From: Bacteroidales bacterium UBA6408
GTDB lineage: Bacteria > Bacteroidota > Bacteroidia > Bacteroidales > UBA932
Direction of reading: 5' to 3'
Assembly: GCA_002439805.1 (NCBI GenBank)
Contig: DJPQ01000011.1
Location: 1 to 7,217 of the forward strand
DNA: 7,217 nucleotides
In this document: piece by piece, positions 1 to 5,674 of the stretch
Position numbering within the stretch: the stretch's first letter is position 1
Layout: the number at the start of each line of letters is the position of its first letter
Position numbers and translations under genes: made by a program
Notes under the pieces: model-generated
What the model was told of the DNA's origin: nothing
The model's input: the letters and a program-made list of their open reading frames with translations, nothing else
The model's database searches: none

Positions 1-255
1 GACCTGCTTGTCGATAAGTACAACCTTACGGTGAAGAACTTCGAGAACTCGCTCACCTCGACGGAGACGATGCTTGTGACCTATGTCCCGAAATCGCTGA
101 TAAAGCTTCAGCTGCTCAATGTCGAGCTTGAACTCAAGGCTCTCCAGAAGGAACTCATGACGACGCGGGATGCGGCCCGCATGGAGGAACTGATGAGGAA
201 AATCACTGAACTGAACAGGATGAAGTCGTCGCTTGCGTCGGAATTCAGAAAGTAG
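1..255 (+). CDS. dnaG: C-terminal end of probable DNA primase DnaG (5' truncated by window)
   Basis: The frame is open from base 1 to the TAG at 253-255, giving the last 84 residues of a protein whose start lies outside the window. It begins DLLVDKYNLTVKNFENS and continues as a charged, Leu/Lys/Glu-rich helical stretch (LELKALQKELMTTRDAARME) ending in SLASEFRK. From family knowledge, Bacteroidetes DnaG proteins end in a helicase-binding domain with a DLL-DKY-L motif, then 'VPK...K', then a helical tail of about 60 residues with an 'ELM...ELN..K..LA' pattern, which fits here. DnaG makes the RNA primers for replication and contacts the replicative helicase DnaB through this region. The catalytic TOPRIM and zinc domains are not visible, so the call rests on the tail alone; another coiled-coil protein is possible. 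A GTG at 31 in the same frame is probably internal rather than a start. Confidence 0.55.
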   Translation, partial: DLLVDKYNLTVKNFENSLTSTETMLVTYVPKSLIKLQLLNVELELKALQKELMTTRDAARMEELMRKITELNRMKSSLASEFRK

Positions 256-302
256 CAGGGCCTGTGCTGCCGGAAATTGATTTCTCCGGAATGTGCGCAG
301 TA

Positions 303-350
303 TGTTATATTGAAGCAGTGTTATATTAAAGCGGTGTTATTTTGAACAAA
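303..350 (+). repeat. Triple 16-bp tandem repeat in the metG leader
   Basis: Three head-to-tail units of 16 bp fill 303-318, 319-334 and 335-350: TGTTATATTGAAGCAG, TGTTATATTAAAGCGG and TGTTATTTTGAACAAA. Units 1 and 2 differ at two positions and unit 3 is more diverged. The third unit contains TTATTTTG, one base from the Bacteroidetes -7 consensus TAnnTTTG, so the array may overlap the metG promoter. A ribosome-binding-like AAAGGA lies just downstream at 352-357. The remainder of the 256-367 gap shows nothing else I can name. Confidence 0.6.
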
Positions 351-367
351 TAAAGGAATATTGAAAT

Positions 368-2572
368 ATGGAAAACAAGGATTACAGAAGACAGTTGGTG
401 ACCTGTGCGCTTCCGTACGCGAACGGTCCGGTTCACATCGGCCATCTTGCCGGGGTCTATGTCCCGGCGGACATATATGTGAGGTATCAGAGGCTCCGCG
501 GACAGGATGTCCTCTTCATCTGCGGCTCGGACGAGCACGGCGTTCCGATTACCATCAAGGCGAAGAAGGAGGGCGTGACTCCGCAGGACATCGTCGACAG
601 GTATCATTCCCTCATAAAGGCGTCGTTCGCAGGGCTCGGAATCAATTTCGACATATATTCACGCACCACGTCCAAGGTTCACGAGAAGACCGCGTCGGAT
701 TTTTTCCGAAAACTTTATGACGATGGCAAGTTCATCGTGAAGGAAAGCGAGCAGTACTATGACGAGGTGGCCAAGACCTTTCTTGCGGACCGCTACATCG
801 TAGGAACATGCCCTCGCTGCGGCTCTGAGGGGGCATACGGCGACCAGTGCGAGAAGTGCGGAGCCACCCTCAGCCCGGACGAACTCATCAATCCGAGGTC
901 GGCTCTCAGCGGGTCGCCGCTTGTGAAGAAGCCCACGAAGCACTGGTATCTGCCTCTGAACGAGTATGAAAGCTGGCTGTCGGAGTGGATTCTCGACGGG
1001 CACAGGGAGTGGAAGCCCAATGTCTATGGGCAGTGCAAGAGCTGGATTGACGGCGGGCTTCAGCCGCGCGCGGTGAGCCGTGACCTTGACTGGGGCGTTC
1101 CGGTTCCGGTTGAGGGAGCGGAGGGAAAGGTTCTCTATGTCTGGTTCGACGCTCCGATAGGATACATCTCCAACACCAAGGAACTTCTTCCGCAGTCATG
1201 GGAGAAATGGTGGAAGTCGGAGGACACGAAGCTCGTGCATTTCATCGGCAAGGATAACATCGTGTTCCACTGCATCGTGTTCCCGTCCATGCTCAAGGCT
1301 CACGGCGGCTACATCTTTCCGGACAATGTCCCTGCTAACGAGTTCCTGAACCTTGAGGGCGACAAGATTTCGACTTCACGGGGATGGGCCGTGTGGCTGA
1401 ACGAGTACCTTGAGCAGTTCCCCGGACAGGAGGACGTGCTCCGCTATGTGCTCTGCGCCAATGCGCCGGAGACCAAGGACAACGACTTCTCATGGAAGGA
1501 CTTTCAGGCGCACAACAACAGCGAGCTCGTGGCGATTTTCGGAAACTTCGTGAACAGGGCCGTGGTGCTCACCCACAAGTATTTCGGGGGCAGGGTGCCT
1601 GCGGACCTGAAGCCGGAGGCGATTGACCGCGAGACGCTTGCGCAGATTCCGGCGATTGCCGCTGACATTGAGTCCAACATCGAGCAGTACCGTTTCCGTG
1701 AGGCGCTCAAGGCGGCGATGAACCTCGCTCGTCTGGGCAACAAGTACCTTACCGACACCGAGCCGTGGAAGGTCGCTAAGATCGACATGGACAGGACCGC
1801 GTCGATTCTCAATGTCTCGCTCCAGATTTGCGCCGCGCTTGCGCTTGCGTTCGAACCGTTCCTGCCGTTTTCGGCCGAGAAGCTCCGCAGGATTCTTCGC
1901 GTGGGCATCATCGCCGGAACAGACCATCGCGCCGGCGAGGAGGGCACCTGCGGCGAGAACATCTTCACTCCATCCGAGGCTGCCGCTCTGCACACCGTCG
2001 ATTCTCTGGGCGGCGCGTCCGAGGTGACGGACTATCCGATTGCTCTTTCCTGGAGCGACCTTGATTCCGAGCGGATACTTCCCGAGGGTCATGGGCTCGG
2101 CGAGGCCGAGCTGCTGTTCTCCAAGATTGAGGACGATGTTGTCGATGCGCAGATTGACCGCCTGAACGCAATCCGGGCGGAGCGTGAGGCCGCCGCTGCC
2201 GAGGCTGCCGCCAAGGAGGCCGCCGCGAAGGTCGAGCCCCAGAAGCCGGAGTGCTCCTTTGAAGATTTCGAGAAGATGGACATCCGCACGGCTACCGTGC
2301 TTGAGGCGGAAAGGGTTCCCAAGACCGACAAGCTGCTCAAGCTGACGATTGACACGGGCATTGACAGGCGCACGATTGTCTCAGGCATCGCTGAGTACTA
2401 TTCTCCTGAGGATATGCTCGGCAAACAGATTTGCATCCTCGCCAACCTCGCCCCGCGTAAGATTCGCGGCATAGAGTCCAAGGGAATGATTCTGATGGCG
2501 CGTCAGGGCGACGGCAAGATGCGGTTCATCACGCCGCAGGAGGTGCTGACCAACGGCTCTCAGATCGGGTAA
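368..2572 (+). CDS. metG: Methionine--tRNA ligase (class I, with C-terminal tRNA-binding domain)
   Basis: This enzyme charges tRNA(Met) with methionine in an ATP-dependent cytoplasmic reaction needed for initiation and elongation. The N-terminal Rossmann fold shows PYANGPVHIGHL with the HIGH signature at residues 23-26, followed by the conserved CGSDEHG. A four-cysteine zinc knuckle is present at C148, C151, C161 and C164. The KMSKS loop appears as KISTS at 333-337, a common variant in this family. The anticodon-binding helical domain follows, then an Ala/Glu/Lys-rich linker at about 607-622, and from residue 629 (CSFEDFEKMDIRTA) an OB-fold tRNA-binding domain of the Trbp111 type. At 734 residues it is longer than the roughly 680 usual for Bacteroidetes MetG; much of the excess is a segment at about 512-559. 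The ATG at 368 puts HIGH at the expected distance and has AAAGGA at 352-357 upstream. Probably transcribed on its own. Confidence 0.97.
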   Translation: MENKDYRRQLVTCALPYANGPVHIGHLAGVYVPADIYVRYQRLRGQDVLFICGSDEHGVPITIKAKKEGVTPQDIVDRYHSLIKASFAGLGINFDIYSRTTSKVHEKTASDFFRKLYDDGKFIVKESEQYYDEVAKTFLADRYIVGTCPRCGSEGAYGDQCEKCGATLSPDELINPRSALSGSPLVKKPTKHWYLPLNEYESWLSEWILDGHREWKPNVYGQCKSWIDGGLQPRAVSRDLDWGVPVPVEGAEGKVLYVWFDAPIGYISNTKELLPQSWEKWWKSEDTKLVHFIGKDNIVFHCIVFPSMLKAHGGYIFPDNVPANEFLNLEGDKISTSRGWAVWLNEYLEQFPGQEDVLRYVLCANAPETKDNDFSWKDFQAHNNSELVAIFGNFVNRAVVLTHKYFGGRVPADLKPEAIDRETLAQIPAIAADIESNIEQYRFREALKAAMNLARLGNKYLTDTEPWKVAKIDMDRTASILNVSLQICAALALAFEPFLPFSAEKLRRILRVGIIAGTDHRAGEEGTCGENIFTPSEAAALHTVDSLGGASEVTDYPIALSWSDLDSERILPEGHGLGEAELLFSKIEDDVVDAQIDRLNAIRAEREAAAAEAAAKEAAAKVEPQKPECSFEDFEKMDIRTATVLEAERVPKTDKLLKLTIDTGIDRRTIVSGIAEYYSPEDMLGKQICILANLAPRKIRGIESKGMILMARQGDGKMRFITPQEVLTNGSQIG

Positions 2573-2579
2573 AAGGTAA

Positions 2580-2700
2580 AAGTCCACTAAAAAGCGAATT
2601 GCCGCGTTGGACTTCGATAATTTAAATCCTCACAACCATAAGGTTGCTGCGGTTTAAATTTCTCGTCCGCCTTGCACTTCATCTTTTTATTGAACTTTTA
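2580..2700. repeat. Imperfect palindromic intergenic element between metG and murB
   Basis: The gap holds two inverted repeats. AAGTCCA at 2580-2586 is complementary to TGGACTT at 2608-2614, with a GCG/CGC pair inside the loop. A larger one has 19-base arms at 2619-2637 and 2642-2660 around an ATAA loop; the outer 8 bases (AATTTAAA/TTTAAATT) and inner 5 (CAACC/GGTTG) pair perfectly and the middle 6 do not. On the minus strand the element holds an ATG-to-TAG frame of 31 codons (2682 down to 2587), beginning MKCKADEKFKPQQP and ending SPTRQFAF. I read this as a dispersed-repeat candidate, since strings of this kind seem familiar from small automatically predicted Bacteroidetes ORFs, but I cannot verify copy number. 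Neither stem is followed by a clean T-tract, so a metG terminator role is only possible. Confidence 0.45.
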
Positions 2701-2732
2701 CATCTCAGCCGTTTGATGATGTTGATTTTGCT

Positions 2733-3857
2733 ATGATATTGTATAATAGGAATATACGGAATACCTTCGGGATGAAGGTGCGGGCGGCGGCATATGCCGA
2801 ATGGGGGAGTGAGGACGCGCTGCGGGAACTTCTGAAGGACAGTTCCCTGCCGCGTCCTTTTCTCTTTGTCGGGGACGGAAGCAACCTGCTGTTCACAGGC
2901 GATTTCCCCGGGACGGTTCTTCATTCAACGATGAGGGACATCCGGGTTCTTACCGGCGGCTCTGTTTCCTGCTCCGGCGGCTCTGCTTCCATTCAGGGGG
3001 AATCGAATTCGGACACCGACGCAGACCCCGAGGTTCTTGTTGAGGTCGGCTCGGGAGTCGTGTTCGACGACTTCTGCGCATGGGCGGCCGGGCGCGGTCT
3101 CTGGGGAGTCGAGAACCTTTCGCACATCCCGGGAGAGGTCGGCGCGAGCGCCGTGCAGAATGTCGGGGCTTATGGCGTTGAGGCGAAGGATGTGATTGTC
3201 CGCGTGAACTGCCTGGAACTCTCGACCGGCGCCTCCGTCACTTTTGACAATTCCGAATGCGGCTACGGCTACCGCGCATCCAATTTCAAGACCGTCTGGA
3301 AAGGCCTCTACGCCGTCACATCGGTCGTGTTCCGCCTTTCGTCAGTCCCTACCCCGCATCTCGACTACGGTCATCTCCGTTCCGCCGTTGAAGCCGCATC
3401 CTGTCATTTCGAACGAAGCGAGAAATCTTTAACCCCGTCCCTCATCCGTGAGGTGGTGACAGAAATCCGCCGTCAGAAACTCCCCGAACCGTCTGAACTT
3501 GGCTCAGCCGGCAGTTTCTTCAAGAACCCTGTGATTCCGCAGGAACATTTCGACCGCATTCTCAATGACTTCCGGCAATCAAACGGCTCCGAAGCCACTG
3601 TTCCTCACTATGTTGTGGAGCAGCCTGGCGATGCGGCTCCCATGATTAAGGTTCCGGCGGCCTGGCTGATTGAACAGTGCGGCTGGAAAGGTCGGCAGAC
3701 CGGCAATGTCGCCTGCTGGTCCAAGCAGCCGCTCGTCATCGTGAACCTCACCGGCAACGCCACTCCGCAGGAGGTGATTGACCTCGAAAACTCAATAATC
3801 TCTTCCGTCCGCGACCGTTTCGGCGTAACCCTCTCTCCCGAGGTAGAACACATCTGA
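2733..3857 (+). CDS. murB: UDP-N-acetylmuramate dehydrogenase (UDP-N-acetylenolpyruvoylglucosamine reductase)
   Basis: MurB is a cytoplasmic FAD enzyme that uses NADPH to reduce UDP-GlcNAc-enolpyruvate to UDP-MurNAc in peptidoglycan precursor synthesis. The start shows NTFGMK at residues 10-15, then an FAD-binding loop (VGDGSNLLFTG) and HIPGEVGASAVQNVGAYG. YRASNFK supplies Y180 and R181, the substrate-binding pair of type I enzymes. GSAGSFFKNP places the proton-donor serine at S261, and SPEVEHI at the C-terminus places the catalytic glutamate at E370. All key residues are kept. At 374 residues it is longer than the roughly 340 of E. coli MurB, largely through two additions: a Ser/Gly/Asp-rich loop at about 72-97 containing a 21-bp duplication, and an insert at 223-234 (SCHFERSEKSLT). 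The ATG at 2733 is the only in-frame ATG after the stop at 2691 that leaves the N-terminus intact; no good Shine-Dalgarno is seen. Confidence 0.96.
   Translation: MILYNRNIRNTFGMKVRAAAYAEWGSEDALRELLKDSSLPRPFLFVGDGSNLLFTGDFPGTVLHSTMRDIRVLTGGSVSCSGGSASIQGESNSDTDADPEVLVEVGSGVVFDDFCAWAAGRGLWGVENLSHIPGEVGASAVQNVGAYGVEAKDVIVRVNCLELSTGASVTFDNSECGYGYRASNFKTVWKGLYAVTSVVFRLSSVPTPHLDYGHLRSAVEAASCHFERSEKSLTPSLIREVVTEIRRQKLPEPSELGSAGSFFKNPVIPQEHFDRILNDFRQSNGSEATVPHYVVEQPGDAAPMIKVPAAWLIEQCGWKGRQTGNVACWSKQPLVIVNLTGNATPQEVIDLENSIISSVRDRFGVTLSPEVEHI
2953..2994 (+). repeat. 21-bp in-frame tandem duplication inside murB
   Basis: CCGGCGGCTCTGTTTCC at 2953-2969 recurs with a single change at 2974-2990, a period of 21 bases or exactly seven codons. 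The protein therefore reads GGSVSCS then GGSASIQ. It falls in a low-complexity Ser/Gly/Asp-rich loop between the FAD-binding motif and the VEVGSG strand, where MurB tolerates length variation. Confidence 0.6.
3399..3434 (+). repeat. Short dispersed-repeat-like element inserted in frame in murB
   Basis: The stretch GTCATTTCGAACGAAGCGAG, continuing AAATCTTTAA, encodes CHFERSEKSL within murB and reads PVISNEARNL in the next frame. I recognise both peptide strings from predicted ORFs spread over many bacterial genomes, where they come from a short repetitive element. The core ATTTCG...CGAGAAAT is an imperfect inverted repeat. It lies between the strand ending DYGHLRSAVE and the helix SLIREVVTEIRRQKL that precedes the active-site serine, and orthologous MurB proteins normally run between these two without such an insert. 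The reading frame is preserved across it. Confidence 0.6.
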
Positions 3858-3865
3858 CGCCAGAA

Positions 3866-3892
3866 TTGCACCGTCAATCGTGCAACTTTTTT
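3866..3892 (+). terminator. Probable intrinsic terminator after murB
   Basis: TTGCAC (3866-3871) pairs with GTGCAA (3880-3885) across an 8-base loop, followed by C and a run of six T at 3887-3892. It begins 9 bases after the murB stop codon, the expected place for a factor-independent terminator. The right arm is also part of a 14-bp direct repeat (ATCGTGCAACTTTT at 3877-3890 and 3943-3956), so the site may have a second role. Confidence 0.5.
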
Positions 3893-3912
3893 CAAATATA
3901 GCACGATAAGCA

Positions 3913-4767
3913 ATGCAAAAATCAATAAAAGTTGCACGAACTATCGTGCAACTTTTGTATATTTATTTCTCGGCTCACACATTGGTTGATACGGCAAAAA
4001 AGTTCTACGCCGAGGGAGGCCGGGCATTGTATATAGACGAAATTCACAAGTATCGTGGCTGGAGTACGGAGATAAAGATGATGTATGATCAGCTTCCTCT
4101 GCTCCGCGTCGTGTATTCGGGGAGTTCAATCCTTGATTTAAGAAAGGGCGGGGCGGATCTCAGCCGTAGGGTCATTGAATACAAACTGCCGGTGTGGTCG
4201 TTCCGGGAGTATCTTAACCTCAGGATGGGCTGGAATCTGAAGCCTGCGACCCTTGAGGAGATTCTCAATGGAAAGGTTGATTATCCATACGGAGAGCATC
4301 GTCCTCTGGCCTATTTCAAGGAATATCGGCAGCATGGGTGTTACTATTCCGACATGGAGCGTGACCTTGACATTCCGAGGAACAGTCTTCCGACATATCT
4401 GGAATATCTTGAGAAGGCGGAGCTCGTGTCCATGCTCAGTATGAAGGCGAACGGGGACGCGGTGCTCCGCAAGATGGATAAACTCTATCTGAACAATTCC
4501 AACATGATGTATTCTATGTCCGACCATGAGCCGAATCCGGGCAATGTGCGTGAGACGATGTTCCTTTCATGGATGAAAAACGCCTTTGATGTCGTCGAAT
4601 CCCCGATCTCGGACTTTGAACTCGACGGCAAGACCTTTGAGGTCGGCGGCCGGAAGAAAGGCAAGAAACAGATTGCCGACGCTTCGGAAGGCTACATAGT
4701 CGCCGACGACATTGAATATGCCTACAAGAACAAGATTCCCCTCTGGATGTTCGGGTTTATATATTAG
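3913..4767 (+). pseudogene. Remnant of AAA-family ATPase with DUF4143-type C-terminus
   Basis: The 284-codon frame matches the Bacteroidetes ATP-binding protein family (AAA_14 plus DUF4143), whose intact members have about 400 residues. Recognisable similarity begins at Y18-F19 (FSAHTLVDTAKKFYAEGG). It continues through Walker B (ALYIDEIHKY, D42-E43), the sensor-like VVYSGSSILDL, the GADLSRR box and SFREYLNL, and ends with the typical FEVGGRKKGKKQI...KIPLWMFGFIY. The first 17 codons run through the palindrome at 3927-3956 and do not resemble the family. The roughly 80-residue N-terminus with the P-loop is gone. A second loss is seen after YFKEYRQHGCYY (Y145): the frame jumps directly to SDMERDLDIPRNSLPTYLEYL, where intact proteins have some 60 further residues. 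Without Walker A it cannot bind ATP normally, so I call it a pseudogene despite the open frame. The intact protein's role is not established. Confidence 0.8.
3927..3956. promoter_or_regulatory. Perfect 13-bp palindrome, bidirectional terminator or operator
   Basis: AAAAGTTGCACGA (3927-3939) and TCGTGCAACTTTT (3944-3956) are exact reverse complements separated by ACTA. With flanking A and T runs it could end transcription from either side. A further half-site GCACGAT lies at 3901-3907, and ATCGTGCAACTTTT occurs upstream at 3877-3890, so one half-site sequence occurs four times in about 80 bases. Immediately after it TATATTTA (3959-3966) is one base from the -7 box TAnnTTTG. This arrangement fits an operator-promoter that once served the ATPase gene it now runs into; that role is inference. 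Confidence 0.5.
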
Positions 4768-4841
4768 CAGTATTGGTCGGCGTGTCCTCACATCTGCTCC
4801 ATTGGCGGTGTTTGTGTGGTTTCCTGTATTTTTATTGCCGT

Positions 4842-4887
4842 GACATTTGCATTTTTTGCAAATTGTTTTGCTCGTTTTGCAAATGTC
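4842..4887. repeat. Overlapping inverted repeats with mutually exclusive pairings
   Basis: GACATTTGCA (4842-4851) is the exact reverse complement of TGCAAATGTC (4878-4887). The same left arm also has a nearer partner: ATTTGCA (4845-4851) pairs with TGCAAAT at 4857-4863 over a TTTTT loop. The two TGCAAAT copies are 21 bases apart, about two helical turns. The site could be an RNA that folds in two ways or a DNA site for a dimeric regulator. It lies about 40 bases downstream of nothing but the ATPase remnant and upstream of the 5097 gene's promoter. Confidence 0.45.
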
Positions 4888-4953
4888 TTGTTTTGCGGCT
4901 TGCGCGTACTATCGCGATTGTTGATAAGTTGTTTAAAACCATGGCGTTTTTAC

Positions 4954-4984
4954 TTGTTTATTTTGATTACGTCACTTAATTTTG
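4954..4984 (+). promoter_or_regulatory. Bacteroidetes-type promoter for the 5097 gene
   Basis: TTG at 4954-4956 and TAATTTTG at 4977-4984 are separated by 20 bases. The latter matches TAnnTTTG, the -7 element recognised by the primary sigma factor in Bacteroidetes, and the spacing suits the -33 TTG element. Transcription would start near 4990, giving a leader of about 105 bases that contains the palindrome at 5035-5048. Confidence 0.5.
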
Positions 4985-5084
4985 CATTATGAAGAATTCT
5001 GATAGAGGAATATAGGGGATTTAAGCTGTTTGAACAGAACTTGTTCTGATTGAAAATTTGAAAAGTGCAAACAAGAGATGATAC

Positions 5085-5090
5085 AAAGGA
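5085..5090 (+). promoter_or_regulatory. Ribosome binding site for the 5097 gene
   Basis: AAAGGA lies 6 bases before the ATG at 5097 and fixes that start. It is the best-placed Shine-Dalgarno sequence in the window; the other genes have distant or no such signal. Confidence 0.5.
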
Positions 5091-5096
5091 TTTGTT

Positions 5097-5489
5097 ATGG
5101 GAGGAATAAAAATTTTTAGCGCGAAACAATACAGCGCAAAATTGAAAGTTACAATTCAGTCTTCAGGCAAACTCGGTTTTACAGACGAGACTGCCAAGGA
5201 ACTGCAATTGTCGCCTCTGACTTATATAAAACTCGGTGCGGATGAGAGTGACCGTGACGTCTTGTATATGGTCGTTTGCGGATGTCCTGATGAAGACGCA
5301 TTCAAGGTTTGTAAAGCCGGAGACTATTACTATCTTCCGACAACTGCACTGTTTATGTCTCTTGGTCTCGATTTCAAGAACAAGACAATAATATTCGACC
5401 TGACTCGTTCTATGGAATTTGATGATGAGTTAGGAGGCAAGGTTTATAAGTTGAACAAACGCGAAAGCGATAGAAAGAAGAAAAAATGA
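5097..5489 (+). CDS. Small Bacteroidetes protein of unknown function (130 aa)
   Basis: I cannot assign a function. The 130-residue protein opens with GIKIFSAKQYSAKLKVTIQ and then SSGKLGFTDETAKELQL (22-38), a pattern I associate with a small hypothetical-protein family seen in Bacteroidales. The middle (YIKLGADES, DVLYMVVCGCPDEDAFKV, GDYYYLPTTALFMSLGLD) alternates strands and short helices and suggests a compact alpha/beta fold. The end is strongly basic (LNKRESDRKKKK, 119-130), which could touch nucleic acid. There is no signal peptide or membrane segment, so it is probably cytoplasmic. The start is supported by AAAGGA 6 bases upstream and by the promoter at 4954-4984. Hairpins after the stop suggest it is transcribed separately from the genes downstream. 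The N-terminal part faintly recalls small DNA-binding transition-state regulators, but I see no decisive motif. Confidence 0.75.
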   Translation: MGGIKIFSAKQYSAKLKVTIQSSGKLGFTDETAKELQLSPLTYIKLGADESDRDVLYMVVCGCPDEDAFKVCKAGDYYYLPTTALFMSLGLDFKNKTIIFDLTRSMEFDDELGGKVYKLNKRESDRKKKK

Positions 5490-5515
5490 TGATGTAGGAT
5501 ATTATAATACACAGA

Positions 5516-5569
5516 TGCCCTATCTTCTTGGCGGGCGATAGGGCAAACAATCTCTTCCGAAAAGAAGAG
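5516..5569. terminator. Two hairpins after the 5097 gene, possible terminator
   Basis: TGCCCTATC (5516-5524) and GATAGGGCA (5537-5545) form a perfect 9-bp stem with a 12-base loop, 26 bases after the stop codon. A second stem, CTCTTC (5552-5557) with GAAGAG (5564-5569), follows at once. Neither is followed by a T-run, so if they end transcription they are not of the canonical intrinsic kind. They may instead protect the 3' end of the message. Confidence 0.4.
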
Positions 5570-5595
5570 TTCAAAACCTTTTGTTGGGAACAATA

Positions 5596-5649
5596 AGGAT
5601 TCTGCTTGCAAAAATATGATATTTCGTATAGACTTGCAAGTGAAATCCT
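5596..5649. promoter_or_regulatory. Two-step inverted repeat ahead of the DUF4417 gene
   Basis: AGGATT (5596-5601) pairs with AATCCT (5644-5649) and, inside, CTTGCAA (5605-5611) pairs with TTGCAAG (5634-5640). The two steps are separated by symmetrical 3-base internal loops. The apical part contains a further AAATAT-G-ATATTT self-complement at 5612-5624. It ends 25 bases before the ATG at 5675, where it could be a leader structure or an operator. No clear -7 box or ribosome-binding site is seen in this gap. Confidence 0.45.
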
Positions 5650-5674
5650 GAATAAAATCAAAGTATCAAATTAA

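Larger units (their letters stand above)
4768..5096. other. Gene-free A+T-rich intergenic stretch with repeats and a promoter
   Basis: No convincing gene is seen in these 329 bases. The stretch is T-rich and contains GTTTTGC three times (4865, 4874, 4890), the ATTTGCA/TGCAAAT inverted repeats described separately, a promoter candidate at 4954-4984, and a small palindrome CAGAAC-TT-GTTCTG at 5035-5048 about 50 bases before the next start codon. The latter could be an operator or the base of a leader hairpin. Composition changes here from the G+C-rich upstream genes to the A+T-richer downstream genes. Confidence 0.5.

Noticed and set aside
303..350. CRISPR array
   Set aside because: The units are contiguous, 16 bp and without spacers, and no cas gene is present.
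361..720. 119-codon + frame starting just before metG
   Set aside because: It overlaps the conserved HIGH region of metG in another frame and encodes an Arg/Gly/His-rich string typical of a shadow frame.
1490..2092. 200-codon minus-strand frame inside metG
   Set aside because: It lies wholly opposite a certain gene with strong codon bias; long antisense frames are expected in G+C-rich genes and the protein has no recognisable motif.
3244..3432. 62-codon + frame in murB ending PVISNEARNL
   Set aside because: A shadow of murB; its tail is useful only as a sign of the dispersed repeat.
3927..3956. Insertion-sequence terminal repeat
   Set aside because: The two arms are only 4 bases apart, no transposase is seen, and there is no matching copy at a distance that would bound an element.
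4773..4979. 68-codon frame on the + strand rich in Cys, Phe and Leu
   Set aside because: It starts with GTG, has no ribosome-binding site, runs through the inverted repeats and the promoter candidate, and its odd composition is what T-rich spacer DNA gives in this frame.
5410..5661. 83-codon minus-strand frame across the gap before DUF4417
   Set aside because: It spans three inverted repeats and the end of the 5097 gene, without ribosome-binding site or recognisable domain.
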